DNA of 12,182 bases from Chloroflexota bacterium (GTDB lineage Bacteria > Chloroflexota > UBA6077 > JADZDV01), in contig JADZDV010000541.1 of NCBI GenBank assembly GCA_020850915.1, positions 1 to 12,182 on the forward strand, in the 5' to 3' direction. How positions within the stretch are numbered: the stretch's first letter is position 1; every line of letters starts with the position of its first letter. This document shows, piece by piece, positions 1 to 6,066 of this stretch. A program made the translations under genes and the position numbers. The notes beneath the pieces were generated by a model, which was not told the origin of the DNA, did not search any database, and saw only the letters and a program-made list of their open reading frames with translations.

Positions 1-61
1 CCTCCGTCCACCCGGAGACATAGCCCACCCGACCAGGCCCAGTCAGCCCCGCACCGCCCGC

Positions 62-80
62 CTGTGACGACTCTGTGACG
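62..80. repeat. Tandem 8-bp direct repeat, one helical turn apart
   Basis: CTGTGACG occurs twice (62-69 and 73-80), separated by ACT, so the repeat centres are 11 bp apart. That geometry is typical of sites for OmpR/PhoB-type response regulators, which bind head-to-tail on one DNA face, and the half-site loosely resembles the PhoB half-site CTGTCAT. No coding gene follows closely, so a regulatory role is only a guess. Confidence 0.35.
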
Positions 81-421
81 CCGCTCCCCTCATCCCATTC
101 GGACCGTGGCTTATATCAAGAGATCAGCTTGAGTAATTCGGTTGACCTGAGGCGTTGGCGGGGGCCGGTCAGCCAGACCCATTGCTAGGTCAGCCGAGCC
201 TTCGGGCGGTCGGCCGGGCTGACACGAAGACGCGATCGGCGTGTGCAGCGAAAGCAGTCACCGCCGATTCCGTGTCGTCATTCTGTTCGTCGGCCGTCGA
301 GCTGCCAGCGTTGGACGCGAGGCGCACTCAGCCGGGTCTGCCTGGCAGGCAGGGCCGTACTGCTCCCACGTCCGGCGCCAGAGCGGCGAGGGGAAGAGGG
401 ACTTGTGGCGCAACGACCGCT

Positions 422-502
422 GTAGGGGCGCAGCATGCCGCGACCGTCGGCCCCAATGGGCGGGACCGTGATGCTGTACGGGCGGAGCAGGCTTTCCCCT
501 AC
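422..502. repeat. Degenerate palindrome bounded by GTAGGGG/CCCCTAC
   Basis: The segment starts with GTAGGGG (422-428) and ends with its exact complement CCCCTAC (496-502). Inside, weaker complementarity continues, for example GCAGCAT near the left arm against ATGCTGT near the right, and ACCGTC against GACCGT around a GGCCCC-AAT-GGGC core. The left half (GTAGGGGCGCAGCATGC) has the look of short intergenic REP-like palindromes of GC-rich Chloroflexota, but I cannot confirm other copies from this window. Confidence 0.3.
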
Positions 503-555
503 CGAGCGGCCGACGCTGCTGTATCTCACGGTGGCGCCCGGGTGAGGGGTCTTGG

Positions 556-584
556 TTGACAGACGGGGGCAGGCGGACAATACT
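556..584 (+). promoter_or_regulatory. Promoter for the substrate-binding lipoprotein gene
   Basis: A perfect -35 TTGACA (556-561) is followed by a 17-bp spacer and a -10 AATACT (579-584), the best sigma-70-like match in the window. Transcription would start near 591 and give a leader of about 148 nt before the ATG at 739. Confidence 0.65.
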
Positions 585-679
585 GACCACCTAGCCGATC
601 GCTTGGATGGCGGGCCGCGACGAGCTTCCGTCCCGCTGCGCATCGACGATGGTGTGTCTGGCCGGCTGGCTGCCTGACG

Positions 680-694
680 CCGCTCGCCGAGCGG
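680..694 (+). other. Hairpin in the long 5' leader
   Basis: CCGCTC (680-685), loop GCC, GAGCGG (689-694) form a perfect 6-bp stem inside the leader of the downstream lipoprotein gene. The outer bases ACGCC and GGCGT can extend the stem across a small bulge. It ends about 30 nt before the ribosome-binding site. No TPP-riboswitch core (CTGAGA, GGATAATGC) is present, and no known riboswitch class is recognised. Confidence 0.35.
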
Positions 695-738
695 TGGCGT
701 TCACGCCAGACGACACGGTGACCGAAAGGGAGAGGCTG

Positions 739-1941
739 ATGCGTCGTCGTTTCCTACCAGCGTTGATAGTCGCGTTCCTCTTGCTGAGCGCGTGTTCGCC
801 GTCCGCTCCGCCGCCAACGGCCACGCCGGTCAGGCCGACCGAGTCGTCCGCGGCCGCGCCGAAAGCGGCGGCGCCTGTGCCGCCCGCGGCCAGCCCGGCG
901 GCCGCGACGGTGGCAGGTCTCGCCACGGCCGTGCCGGCCGTGAGTCCCGCGACGGCCGCCAGCCCGACGGCCGCCACGCCCGTGGTTGCTCCATCAGGCC
1001 CACTGGAGCCGCTCTCGATCGCGCTGGCGACCAATCTGAACTACGCGCCGGTGTTCATCGGCATCGAGAAAGGCATCTTCGCAAGACAGGGCATTGATCT
1101 GAAGGTCCGGACCTTCGCTCTTGGCAACGATGCAATTACCGCCAACCAGGCGGGCGAGGTGGATCTGGCCGTAGCCAACTTTTCAACACTCATTGGTGCC
1201 AAGTCGAGCGGCGCGACGCTCAAGGGCTTCTGGCTGATGGAGAACGACGCAACGGTAGTCAACAACGACCAGAACGTCGTCCTGATCGCACCGCCGAATT
1301 CGCGGATCCAGTCGATTGCCGACCTGGCCGGCAAGAAGGTTGGCTACACGAGCGCCGGGGCTTACGACCCATGGATGAAGCAGACGCTCCGCGACGCCGG
1401 CGTGGACCCATCCAAGGTCGATCTGCTCAACGTACCGTTCCCCCAGATGCCATCGGCTCTAAAGGCGGCGAACGTGGACGCCGCGATGTTCCAGGAGCCG
1501 TACGCCCAGGTCTACCTGAGTGAGTTCCCCACCGCGAAGATCCTGGTGCGGGGCGGCAACAAGGTCTCGTTCCGCGTCCTGACAACGGCGCGAGAGGACT
1601 GGCTCGCCAAGAACCAGGCGTTGGCTCAGAAGTTCTCGCTCGCGATGGCTGAGTCGCAGCAGTACGCTCGCCAACACCGGGACGAGGCGGCCGACGTTTC
1701 CACGCGCTGGATCACTGGCCTGGTGCCGGCCGTGGCGAAGAAAGCGATCGCTTACTATACCTACGATCCTCGCGTCTCGCAGCTCGTCATCGACTCCTGG
1801 CAGATGGAGGTCAAGTCGCTGCTAGAGGCCAAGCGCATCACCGAGAGCGTGTCTATCGAGCAGGGTTTCGACACCACGCTCCCGAAGCAGATCCTGCAGC
1901 AGTACCCCCAGTTCTTCAGCGACCTGAAGCCGACTCAGTAG
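739..1941 (+). CDS. ABC transporter substrate-binding lipoprotein, NMT1/SsuA/TauA-like
   Basis: This is probably a secreted, membrane-anchored solute-binding protein that delivers a small ligand to an ABC importer. The ATG at 739 is chosen over an in-frame ATG at 607 because it follows the purine-rich stretch AAAGGGAGAG and begins a clean lipoprotein signal: MRRR, a hydrophobic core, then the lipobox LLSAC with Cys19. Residues 20-89 form a low-complexity Ala/Pro/Thr/Ser linker. The binding domain starts near residue 91 (LSIALATNLNYAPVFIG) and continues with GIFARQGIDLKV, DLAVANFSTLIGA and IADLAGKKVGYTS, the pattern of the NMT1/THI5-like and SsuA/NrtA family (nitrate, sulfonate, taurine or HMP binding). 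The length, 400 aa, is normal once the linker is subtracted. No permease or ATPase gene is adjacent, so the substrate cannot be inferred. The start is fairly sure, the family sure, the ligand unknown. Confidence 0.9.
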   Translation: MRRRFLPALIVAFLLLSACSPSAPPPTATPVRPTESSAAAPKAAAPVPPAASPAAATVAGLATAVPAVSPATAASPTAATPVVAPSGPLEPLSIALATNLNYAPVFIGIEKGIFARQGIDLKVRTFALGNDAITANQAGEVDLAVANFSTLIGAKSSGATLKGFWLMENDATVVNNDQNVVLIAPPNSRIQSIADLAGKKVGYTSAGAYDPWMKQTLRDAGVDPSKVDLLNVPFPQMPSALKAANVDAAMFQEPYAQVYLSEFPTAKILVRGGNKVSFRVLTTAREDWLAKNQALAQKFSLAMAESQQYARQHRDEAADVSTRWITGLVPAVAKKAIAYYTYDPRVSQLVIDSWQMEVKSLLEAKRITESVSIEQGFDTTLPKQILQQYPQFFSDLKPTQ

Positions 1942-2109
1942 CTTCGAGACCGACGTCGCAGAGGGCGGCGGTGCGCGGCCTCGCCCCCAGGCGGCAGGTG
2001 GCACCTGACGCCCCACAGCGCTCCCCTCTCCGGGCCAGCGAGGCGATGTCCGCGCTGGCAGCTCTCAACCTCCGCTGGTGGCGTCTGCTCGATGCGATTG
2101 CCCATCGTG

Positions 2110-2525
2110 AGAGCGGCATCCTGGGCCATGAGCTGGCTCTGGACGCCGATCAGCAGGGGCCCCTCCGCCGCCAGCGCCTGCTGGGAACGCCCCCGGTTGC
2201 GCCGCCAGCCGCTCCATCCGCGGAGCGTTCATCCCCCAGACCGTTCGCCACCGCGGCAGAGCCCCCCTGCTGCGAGGACCGGCCTCAGGTATCGGTCGAG
2301 CTCCAAGGCGCTCGTGGCCGTTCCTCGGGTCGTGTCGAAGCCGCTGTTGTTCAGCACGTGCGGGATGATCCGGATCCCGCGATGCGCCGCTGTTGAGAGC
2401 CCCATCCACGGCATCCCGAAAGCCCAGTTGGCGGTGACGTTGAAGACCATCTTCTCGGGCGCGGCACGCGGCGCCTCTGCCGGCCAGCCGACGCGGACAC
2501 GTCGCGCGGAGACGCCTCCCAGGTG
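2110..2525 (-). pseudogene. Relic of a thiamine-pyrophosphate enzyme (C-terminal TPP domain)
   Basis: Read on the minus strand, this gap resembles the C-terminal TPP-binding domain of acetolactate-synthase-like enzymes. The clearest stretches are APEKMVFNVTANWAFGM and GIRIIPHVLNNSGFDTTRG. The family motif is GDG followed some 25-30 residues later by N(N). Here the NN survives (2346-2351), but GD has become AN at about 2427-2432. The frame meets a stop at 2229-2231. The next recognisable piece (GMNAPRMERL) lies in another frame, and the domain's end (QQALAAEGPLLIGV, 2141-2183) returns to the first frame, implying compensating frameshifts. There is no N-terminal part: the region where it should lie is the amidase gene on the other strand. 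It is therefore a truncated, inactivated remnant. The assignment is by eye. The remaining bases 1942-2109 hold nothing recognisable. Confidence 0.6.
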
Positions 2526-2556
2526 ACCGCCTCTCGCATCCAGGGACGAGAGCGCG

Positions 2557-2584
2557 TAGACTAACCGTGGCTGTCCAAACAGCC
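2557..2584 (+). promoter_or_regulatory. Possible -10 and 5'-terminal hairpin upstream of the amidase gene
   Basis: TAGACT (2557-2562) is a passable -10, though with no good -35. Six bases further on, GGCTGT (2569-2574), loop CCAA, ACAGCC (2579-2584) form a perfect 6-bp hairpin that would sit at the very 5' end of the transcript. An inverted repeat, CTCTCG (2531-2536) / CGAGAG (2547-2552), lies just before the -10. Alternatively the hairpin could be a leftover of the decayed flank. Confidence 0.3.
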
Positions 2585-2625
2585 CGGGTGAACGAAGAGC
2601 CGTGACCGCGAGGAGGAGGGATGCT

Positions 2626-4035
2626 GTGAGCCGCGAGCTTGCCTTCGCGACGATTGCCGAGCTGGCGCCAAGACTGGCGGCCAGGGAGATCTCGCCAGTT
2701 GAGGTAGTCCGCGCCGCCGTCGAGCAGGCGGAGCGGGTGCAGCCACGGATCAACTGCTTCATCTCGCTTCTCCCGGACCACGCGATGGCAGCAGCGCGCG
2801 AGGCCGAGCGCGAGATCATGGCTGGCCGGTACCGGGGGCCGCTGCACGGCATTCCGTACTCGGCCAAAGACCTGTACGCCACTCGCGGCATCCGCACCAC
2901 GAACGGTGGAAAGGTCACCGCGGACTGGGTGCCCGACTTCGACGCGACAGCGATCCTCCGGATGACCGAGGCTGGAGCCGTGCTGATCGGGAAGAACAAC
3001 ACGAGCGAGTTTGCCGCCGGTCCGACGACAGACAACATCCACTACGGGCAGGGGCTGAATCCCTGGGACACGACCCGGATCCCGGGCGGCTCGAGCGGGG
3101 GCTCGGGCGCGGCGACCGCGGCCGGGGCTGGTGTTTTCTCTCTGGGGTCCGACACGGGTGGCTCAGTGCGCGGACCGGGCTCATTCTGCGGGGTAGTCGG
3201 CTTGAAGCCGTCGTACGGGCGAGTCAGCAAGTACGGCATTACGACCATGTCATGGTCGCTGGACACGGCGGGCACGCTGACACGCTCGGCGCTGGACGCC
3301 GCGACGCTGCTCGAAGCGCTGGCGGGCCACGATCCGCTCGATCCGTCGACCAGTCACCGGCCGGTGGAGGCATATGGTCGCCTGGTGCGAGATGAGCTTC
3401 GCGGCCTGCGGATCGGGGTGCCCCGGGAGTACTTCTGGGAGGCGATCCACCCGGACGTCGAGGCGAATGTGCGCGCGGCAATAGCCCGTCTCGGCGAACT
3501 GGGTGCGCAGGTGCGCGAGGTCTCGATGCCGTGGATCTACCACTCCATGCCTGCTATCCACGTCATCTCGATGGTGGAGTCCAGCACGTACCACGATCCC
3601 TGGATGGCTCGCTGGGCGACCGACTATGGCGACGAGATCCTCGATCGCTGCATCATGGGGCGCGTATTCTCCGGGGCGGACTATCTGCGGGCGCAGCAGG
3701 TACGCAAGGCGGTGGTTCGACGTGCCGCGGAGCTGTTCCGGGAGATCGACATCCTGGCGACGCCGAACAACCCGATCGCCGCGCCGCCGATTAGCCAGGA
3801 GACCGTCGAGGTCAACGGCCAGGTCTTTCCGACGCGTCTCGGCCTGACCCGGTTGACGCGGCCGATCAGCGTGCTGGGCCTGCCCGCCATCGCGGTGCCG
3901 TGCGGCTTTGACCGAGACGGCCTGCCGACCAGCGTGCAGTTGGTGGGCGCGTCGTTCGCGGACGCGACAGTGCTGCGCGCGGCGTACCACTATCAGCAGA
4001 TTACTGACTGGCACACGCGGCAGCCCCCCATCTGA
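2626..4035 (+). CDS. Amidase signature family hydrolase
   Basis: It is predicted to hydrolyse a carboxamide in the cytoplasm to the acid and ammonia. The GTG at 2626 is preferred over an in-frame GTG at 2602 because AGGAGGAGGG (2611-2620) lies 5 nt before it; this gives 469 aa. The Ser-cisSer-Lys triad is complete: Lys81 in PYSAKDLYATRG, cis-Ser156 in PGGSSGGSGAATAAG and nucleophile Ser180 in SDTGGSVRGPG. The 75- and 24-residue spacings match GatA. The C-terminal part (SVLGLPAIAVPCGFDRDGLPTS) is also typical. GatA, subunit A of Glu-tRNA(Gln) amidotransferase, is the closest named relative, but no gatB or gatC is nearby. The middle region (residues about 300-350) reads more like catabolic amidases such as AtzE-type enzymes, so a free-standing amidase is likelier. 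There is no signal peptide. The substrate is not predictable. Confidence 0.92.
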   Translation: MSRELAFATIAELAPRLAAREISPVEVVRAAVEQAERVQPRINCFISLLPDHAMAAAREAEREIMAGRYRGPLHGIPYSAKDLYATRGIRTTNGGKVTADWVPDFDATAILRMTEAGAVLIGKNNTSEFAAGPTTDNIHYGQGLNPWDTTRIPGGSSGGSGAATAAGAGVFSLGSDTGGSVRGPGSFCGVVGLKPSYGRVSKYGITTMSWSLDTAGTLTRSALDAATLLEALAGHDPLDPSTSHRPVEAYGRLVRDELRGLRIGVPREYFWEAIHPDVEANVRAAIARLGELGAQVREVSMPWIYHSMPAIHVISMVESSTYHDPWMARWATDYGDEILDRCIMGRVFSGADYLRAQQVRKAVVRRAAELFREIDILATPNNPIAAPPISQETVEVNGQVFPTRLGLTRLTRPISVLGLPAIAVPCGFDRDGLPTSVQLVGASFADATVLRAAYHYQQITDWHTRQPPI

Positions 4036-4045
4036 GGCGCTCGTG

Positions 4046-4064
4046 TCCGTCCCGGACTGACGGA
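4046..4064 (+). terminator. Weak hairpin after the amidase gene
   Basis: TCCGTC (4046-4051), a 7-nt loop and GACGGA (4059-4064) make a 6-bp stem 10 nt beyond the amidase stop codon. No T-run follows, so its value as a terminator is doubtful. Confidence 0.25.
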
Positions 4065-4160
4065 TCCAGTGTGGCGCGTCACTATCCGTTCCTGGCGGGG
4101 CACGGTAGACTTGTGTACAGCGCGGAGCAGCGGACGTAATCTGCGCAAAGGAGCACGGCG

Positions 4161-4856
4161 ATGCGAAGGCTGAACGTTCGAGAAGCGTTTGTGGGCGAAC
4201 CGGCTGGCCTCTCGGATGTTGTCGATCTCGACTCAGACGAAGCGCTCGTGCTCTCGGTTCGGGGCGGCCAGGTCATCCTGGTCATGCCGACCGGCACCGA
4301 TGAGCGCGAGGCATTCGACAAGGCGTCGGTAGTGCGGGGGATGCTGCGGCTGGAGAACGAGCAGATCCTGACATTCGAGATCCACGACGGCGCCGTCGGG
4401 GCGTTCATCGAGCCCGAATCGGCTGAGCTACACCGCCAGAGGGACGACTCGGCCTCGGGCGATCTTTCCGGGATCACCGCCTCGGCCTACGCGACGGTCG
4501 GCACGCGAGCCCGCGATGTGATGACGCGGAACGTCGTCTGGGTGACGCCGGACATCTCACTGCCCGAGGTCTCGCGGCTGCTCGCATTCCACAATGTCAG
4601 CGGCTTTCCGGTCTGCGACGACGAGAAGCTGGTCGGCATGGTGAGCGAGGCGGACGTCATCTGGAAAGTGGGCTCGCACGTCCGGGAGATCATGAGCGAA
4701 GAGGTGATCGCGGTACTCGAGGACACGGCGATCGACGAGATCGCGAGGGTGATGTCGCAGCACAAGATCAAGCGCGTGCCGGTGCTGCGAAACGGCGAGC
4801 TGGTCGGGATCGTCAGCCGGGCGGATCTGGTACGGGCGGTCGCGGAGCGCGCCTGA
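4161..4856 (+). CDS. CBS-domain-pair protein with unrecognised N-terminal domain
   Basis: A 231-aa soluble protein whose C-terminal half is a tandem CBS (Bateman) module. CBS1 spans about residues 116-169 (RARDVMTRNVVWVTPD to LVGMVSEADVI) and CBS2 about 174-228 (VREIMSEEVIAVLED to LVGIVSRADLVRAV). Such modules usually bind adenine nucleotides (AMP, ATP, SAM) and act as energy or ligand sensors. Residues 1-95 match no family I recognise. They look beta-rich (EALVLSVRGGQVILVMPTG, LRLENEQILTFEIHDGAVG) and are followed by a polar linker to about residue 112. There is no DNA-binding, membrane or enzymatic partner domain, so the regulated target is unknown. The start is set by AAAGGAG (4147-4153), 7 nt before the ATG. 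The gene converges on the downstream sulfurtransferase gene. Confidence 0.88.
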   Translation: MRRLNVREAFVGEPAGLSDVVDLDSDEALVLSVRGGQVILVMPTGTDEREAFDKASVVRGMLRLENEQILTFEIHDGAVGAFIEPESAELHRQRDDSASGDLSGITASAYATVGTRARDVMTRNVVWVTPDISLPEVSRLLAFHNVSGFPVCDDEKLVGMVSEADVIWKVGSHVREIMSEEVIAVLEDTAIDEIARVMSQHKIKRVPVLRNGELVGIVSRADLVRAVAERA

Positions 4857-4885
4857 GACGCCGCTCGGGAGCCAGGTGAATCGAG

Positions 4886-4917
4886 GCCGGGCGCCCAAGC
4901 CGGCTCGGTCGCCCGGC
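4886..4917. terminator. Hairpin between convergent CBS and sulfurtransferase genes
   Basis: GCCGGGCG (4886-4893) pairs exactly with CGCCCGGC (4910-4917) around a 16-nt loop in the short gap between two convergent genes. It could serve both directions. It lacks a T-run on either side, so it is a candidate only. Confidence 0.45.
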
Positions 4918-4928
4918 TCCGTCCGAGT

Positions 4929-5810
4929 CTAGCGTGGCTCGGGCGCGGCGTTTGGATCGCCGGTGTCGTCGGGCAGGTCGTCACGCGAGCCCCACTCTTC
5001 CCAGGAGCCGTCGTAGATTTCGACAGTTGGATAGCCGGCCATGCGGAGCGCCAGCGCGGCGTGGACAGCCCGGACGGCGCCCTGGCAGTAGGTGATGACG
5101 CGCTGGCGCGGTGTCACGCCAAGCGCCTCGTGGCGCGCGCGGATCGCCTCTGGATCGAGGAATGTCCGATTGCCGTCCCAGTCCAGGTTGTCGTTCCAGA
5201 GCGCCCAGACCGAGCCTGGGATGCGCCCGCCGTGCTTTGCGCGGTTCTCCTCGCCGGTGTGCTCGCCCCAGCGGCGAACGTCCAGGATGACGGTGTCCGC
5301 GTCGTTCAGCGCCGCCAGCACCTGATCAGCGGTGACAACCTGACTCGTGTTGACGTCTCGAACGGAGAACGTTGCCGATCGAGGGACGGCTGGCTCGGTG
5401 GAGATTGGACGACCTTCGGCACGCCACTTGGTGATGCCGCCCTCCAGAATTCGGACGTTGTCGTGGCCGACGACCTGCAGCACGAGCCAGACGCGGCTCA
5501 CGTGGTGGCCGCCCTCGTCGTCGTAGCCGACGAGGATCGTGTCATCGCCGACGCCCAGGCGCTCCATGACCTGCCGGACCTGTTCGCCGCGCGGCAGTCT
5601 GTAGGCGATCGGATTGTCCGTCGTCTTCAGCTCAGCCGGCCAGTCGAAGAAGACTGCGCCGGGGATGTGGCCCTTGTCGTATTCGGCGTGGCCGGACATG
5701 CCGGGGGCGTAGTAGTTGCGGCAATCGACGATTCGCACGCGGGGGTCATCAAGATGGTCTGCCAGCCAGGCCGTGCTGACGAGCAGATTGTTGGGAGCAG
5801 CAGCGTTCAT
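4929..5810 (-). CDS. Two-domain rhodanese-type sulfurtransferase
   Basis: It transfers a sulfane sulfur from thiosulfate or 3-mercaptopyruvate to cyanide or a thiol acceptor, in the cytoplasm. The ATG at 5810 gives 293 aa and has AGAGGTG 6 nt upstream; an in-frame GTG at 5819 lies inside that ribosome-binding site and is rejected. The N-terminal rhodanese domain (about residues 9-135; LVSTAWLADHLDDPRVRIVDCR, HIPGAVFFDWPAEL) has Asp-Asp where a catalytic Cys would sit (VGYDDEGGHH), as usual for the inactive domain. The C-terminal domain (about 158-280) carries the active-site Cys242 in the loop CQGAVRA. The loop does not settle thiosulfate versus mercaptopyruvate preference. It is divergent from the class III aminotransferase, from which a gap of about 256 bp separates it. 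No signal peptide is seen. Confidence 0.93.
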   Translation of the reverse strand: MNAAAPNNLLVSTAWLADHLDDPRVRIVDCRNYYAPGMSGHAEYDKGHIPGAVFFDWPAELKTTDNPIAYRLPRGEQVRQVMERLGVGDDTILVGYDDEGGHHVSRVWLVLQVVGHDNVRILEGGITKWRAEGRPISTEPAVPRSATFSVRDVNTSQVVTADQVLAALNDADTVILDVRRWGEHTGEENRAKHGGRIPGSVWALWNDNLDWDGNRTFLDPEAIRARHEALGVTPRQRVITYCQGAVRAVHAALALRMAGYPTVEIYDGSWEEWGSRDDLPDDTGDPNAAPEPR

Positions 5811-5831
5811 GGATAGCACCTCTGGATGAGA

Positions 5832-5860
5832 ACTGTAGCCAGCGCCTGGCTTGGAAGCAA
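5832..5860 (-). promoter_or_regulatory. Candidate promoter of the sulfurtransferase gene
   Basis: On the minus strand, a -35 TTGCTT (5860-5855), a 17-bp spacer and a -10 TACAGT (5837-5832) lie about 22 nt before the ATG, leaving a leader of roughly 15 nt that just includes the ribosome-binding site. The spacer contains the small inverted repeat GCCAG-CGC-CTGGC. Confidence 0.5.
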
Positions 5861-5917
5861 CGCCCGCGTTGAGCGAACTGGGTGTCCGTCAGTTGCTTGC
5901 GTGGTTGTCGCAGCCAG

Positions 5918-5955
5918 CCCCAGGGGAGGGGGCGCGACGGGAACCCCTGGGGGTT
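5918..5955. repeat. Inverted repeats in the divergent intergenic region
   Basis: CCCCAGGGG (5918-5926) and its complement CCCCTGGGG (5944-5952) are separated by 17 bp. The right copy also sits in a tight dyad, AACCCC-TG-GGGGTT (5942-5955). The pair lies midway between two divergent genes, where a shared regulator could bind. No recognised operator consensus fits. The surrounding gap (5811-6066) holds only this and the two candidate promoters. Confidence 0.35.
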
Positions 5956-6003
5956 GCGACCACGCTCGCAAGACTCTGACGGGCACCCGGGCGAGCTCGC
6001 CTC

Positions 6004-6033
6004 CTGGCACGCGGGGGACTCCGGCGGTATGCT
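6004..6033 (+). promoter_or_regulatory. Weak candidate promoter of the aminotransferase gene
   Basis: CTGGCA (6004-6009), an 18-bp spacer and TATGCT (6028-6033) form an approximate -35/-10 pair, with the start codon 33 nt downstream of the -10. The matches are four of six in each hexamer, so the call is tentative. Confidence 0.35.
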
Positions 6034-6066
6034 ACCCCGGAAACGGTGATCTTTACGGGGGTAGAC

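Larger units (their letters stand above)
1..555. other. Intergenic stretch with no convincing gene
   Basis: Short reading frames exist on both strands, but they overlap each other. Their translations are Arg/Ala/Gly-rich without recognisable motifs, which is what GC-rich non-coding DNA gives. No tRNA, rRNA or coding remnant could be recognised. The stretch contains an 8-bp direct repeat (62-80), an AT-rich TTATAT hexamer at 111-116 without a good -35 partner, and a degenerate palindrome (422-502). It may be the 3' flank of a gene lying left of the window. Confidence 0.5.

Noticed and set aside
607..738. 44-residue N-terminal extension of the first lipoprotein (start at ATG 607)
   Set aside because: It would bury the signal peptide and lipobox 44 residues inside the protein; the ATG at 739 has a better ribosome-binding site.
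585..738. TPP riboswitch ahead of the NMT1/THI5-like gene
   Set aside because: The conserved CTGAGA and GGATAATGC-type segments are missing.
591..1034. 147-codon minus-strand frame opposite the first lipoprotein's N-terminus
   Set aside because: It merely mirrors the Ala/Pro/Thr linker as Ala/Gly/Val repeats.
2065..3042. 325-codon minus-strand open frame overlapping the amidase gene
   Set aside because: Its first two-thirds lie opposite conserved amidase sequence, including the active-site region. Only the part below about 2525 shows real similarity, and that is described as a TPP-enzyme relic using mainly another frame.
3250..4014. 254-codon minus-strand open frame opposite the amidase gene
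   Set aside because: Arg/His-rich translation with no motif, fully covered by the amidase coding sequence.
2602..4035. Amidase as the GatA subunit of the GatCAB amidotransferase
   Set aside because: The catalytic spacing fits, but no gatB or gatC is near and the middle region reads like stand-alone amidases. It is kept only as an alternative.
5061..5816. 251-codon plus-strand open frame opposite the sulfurtransferase gene
   Set aside because: Antisense of a well-conserved rhodanese; its own translation has no recognisable domain.
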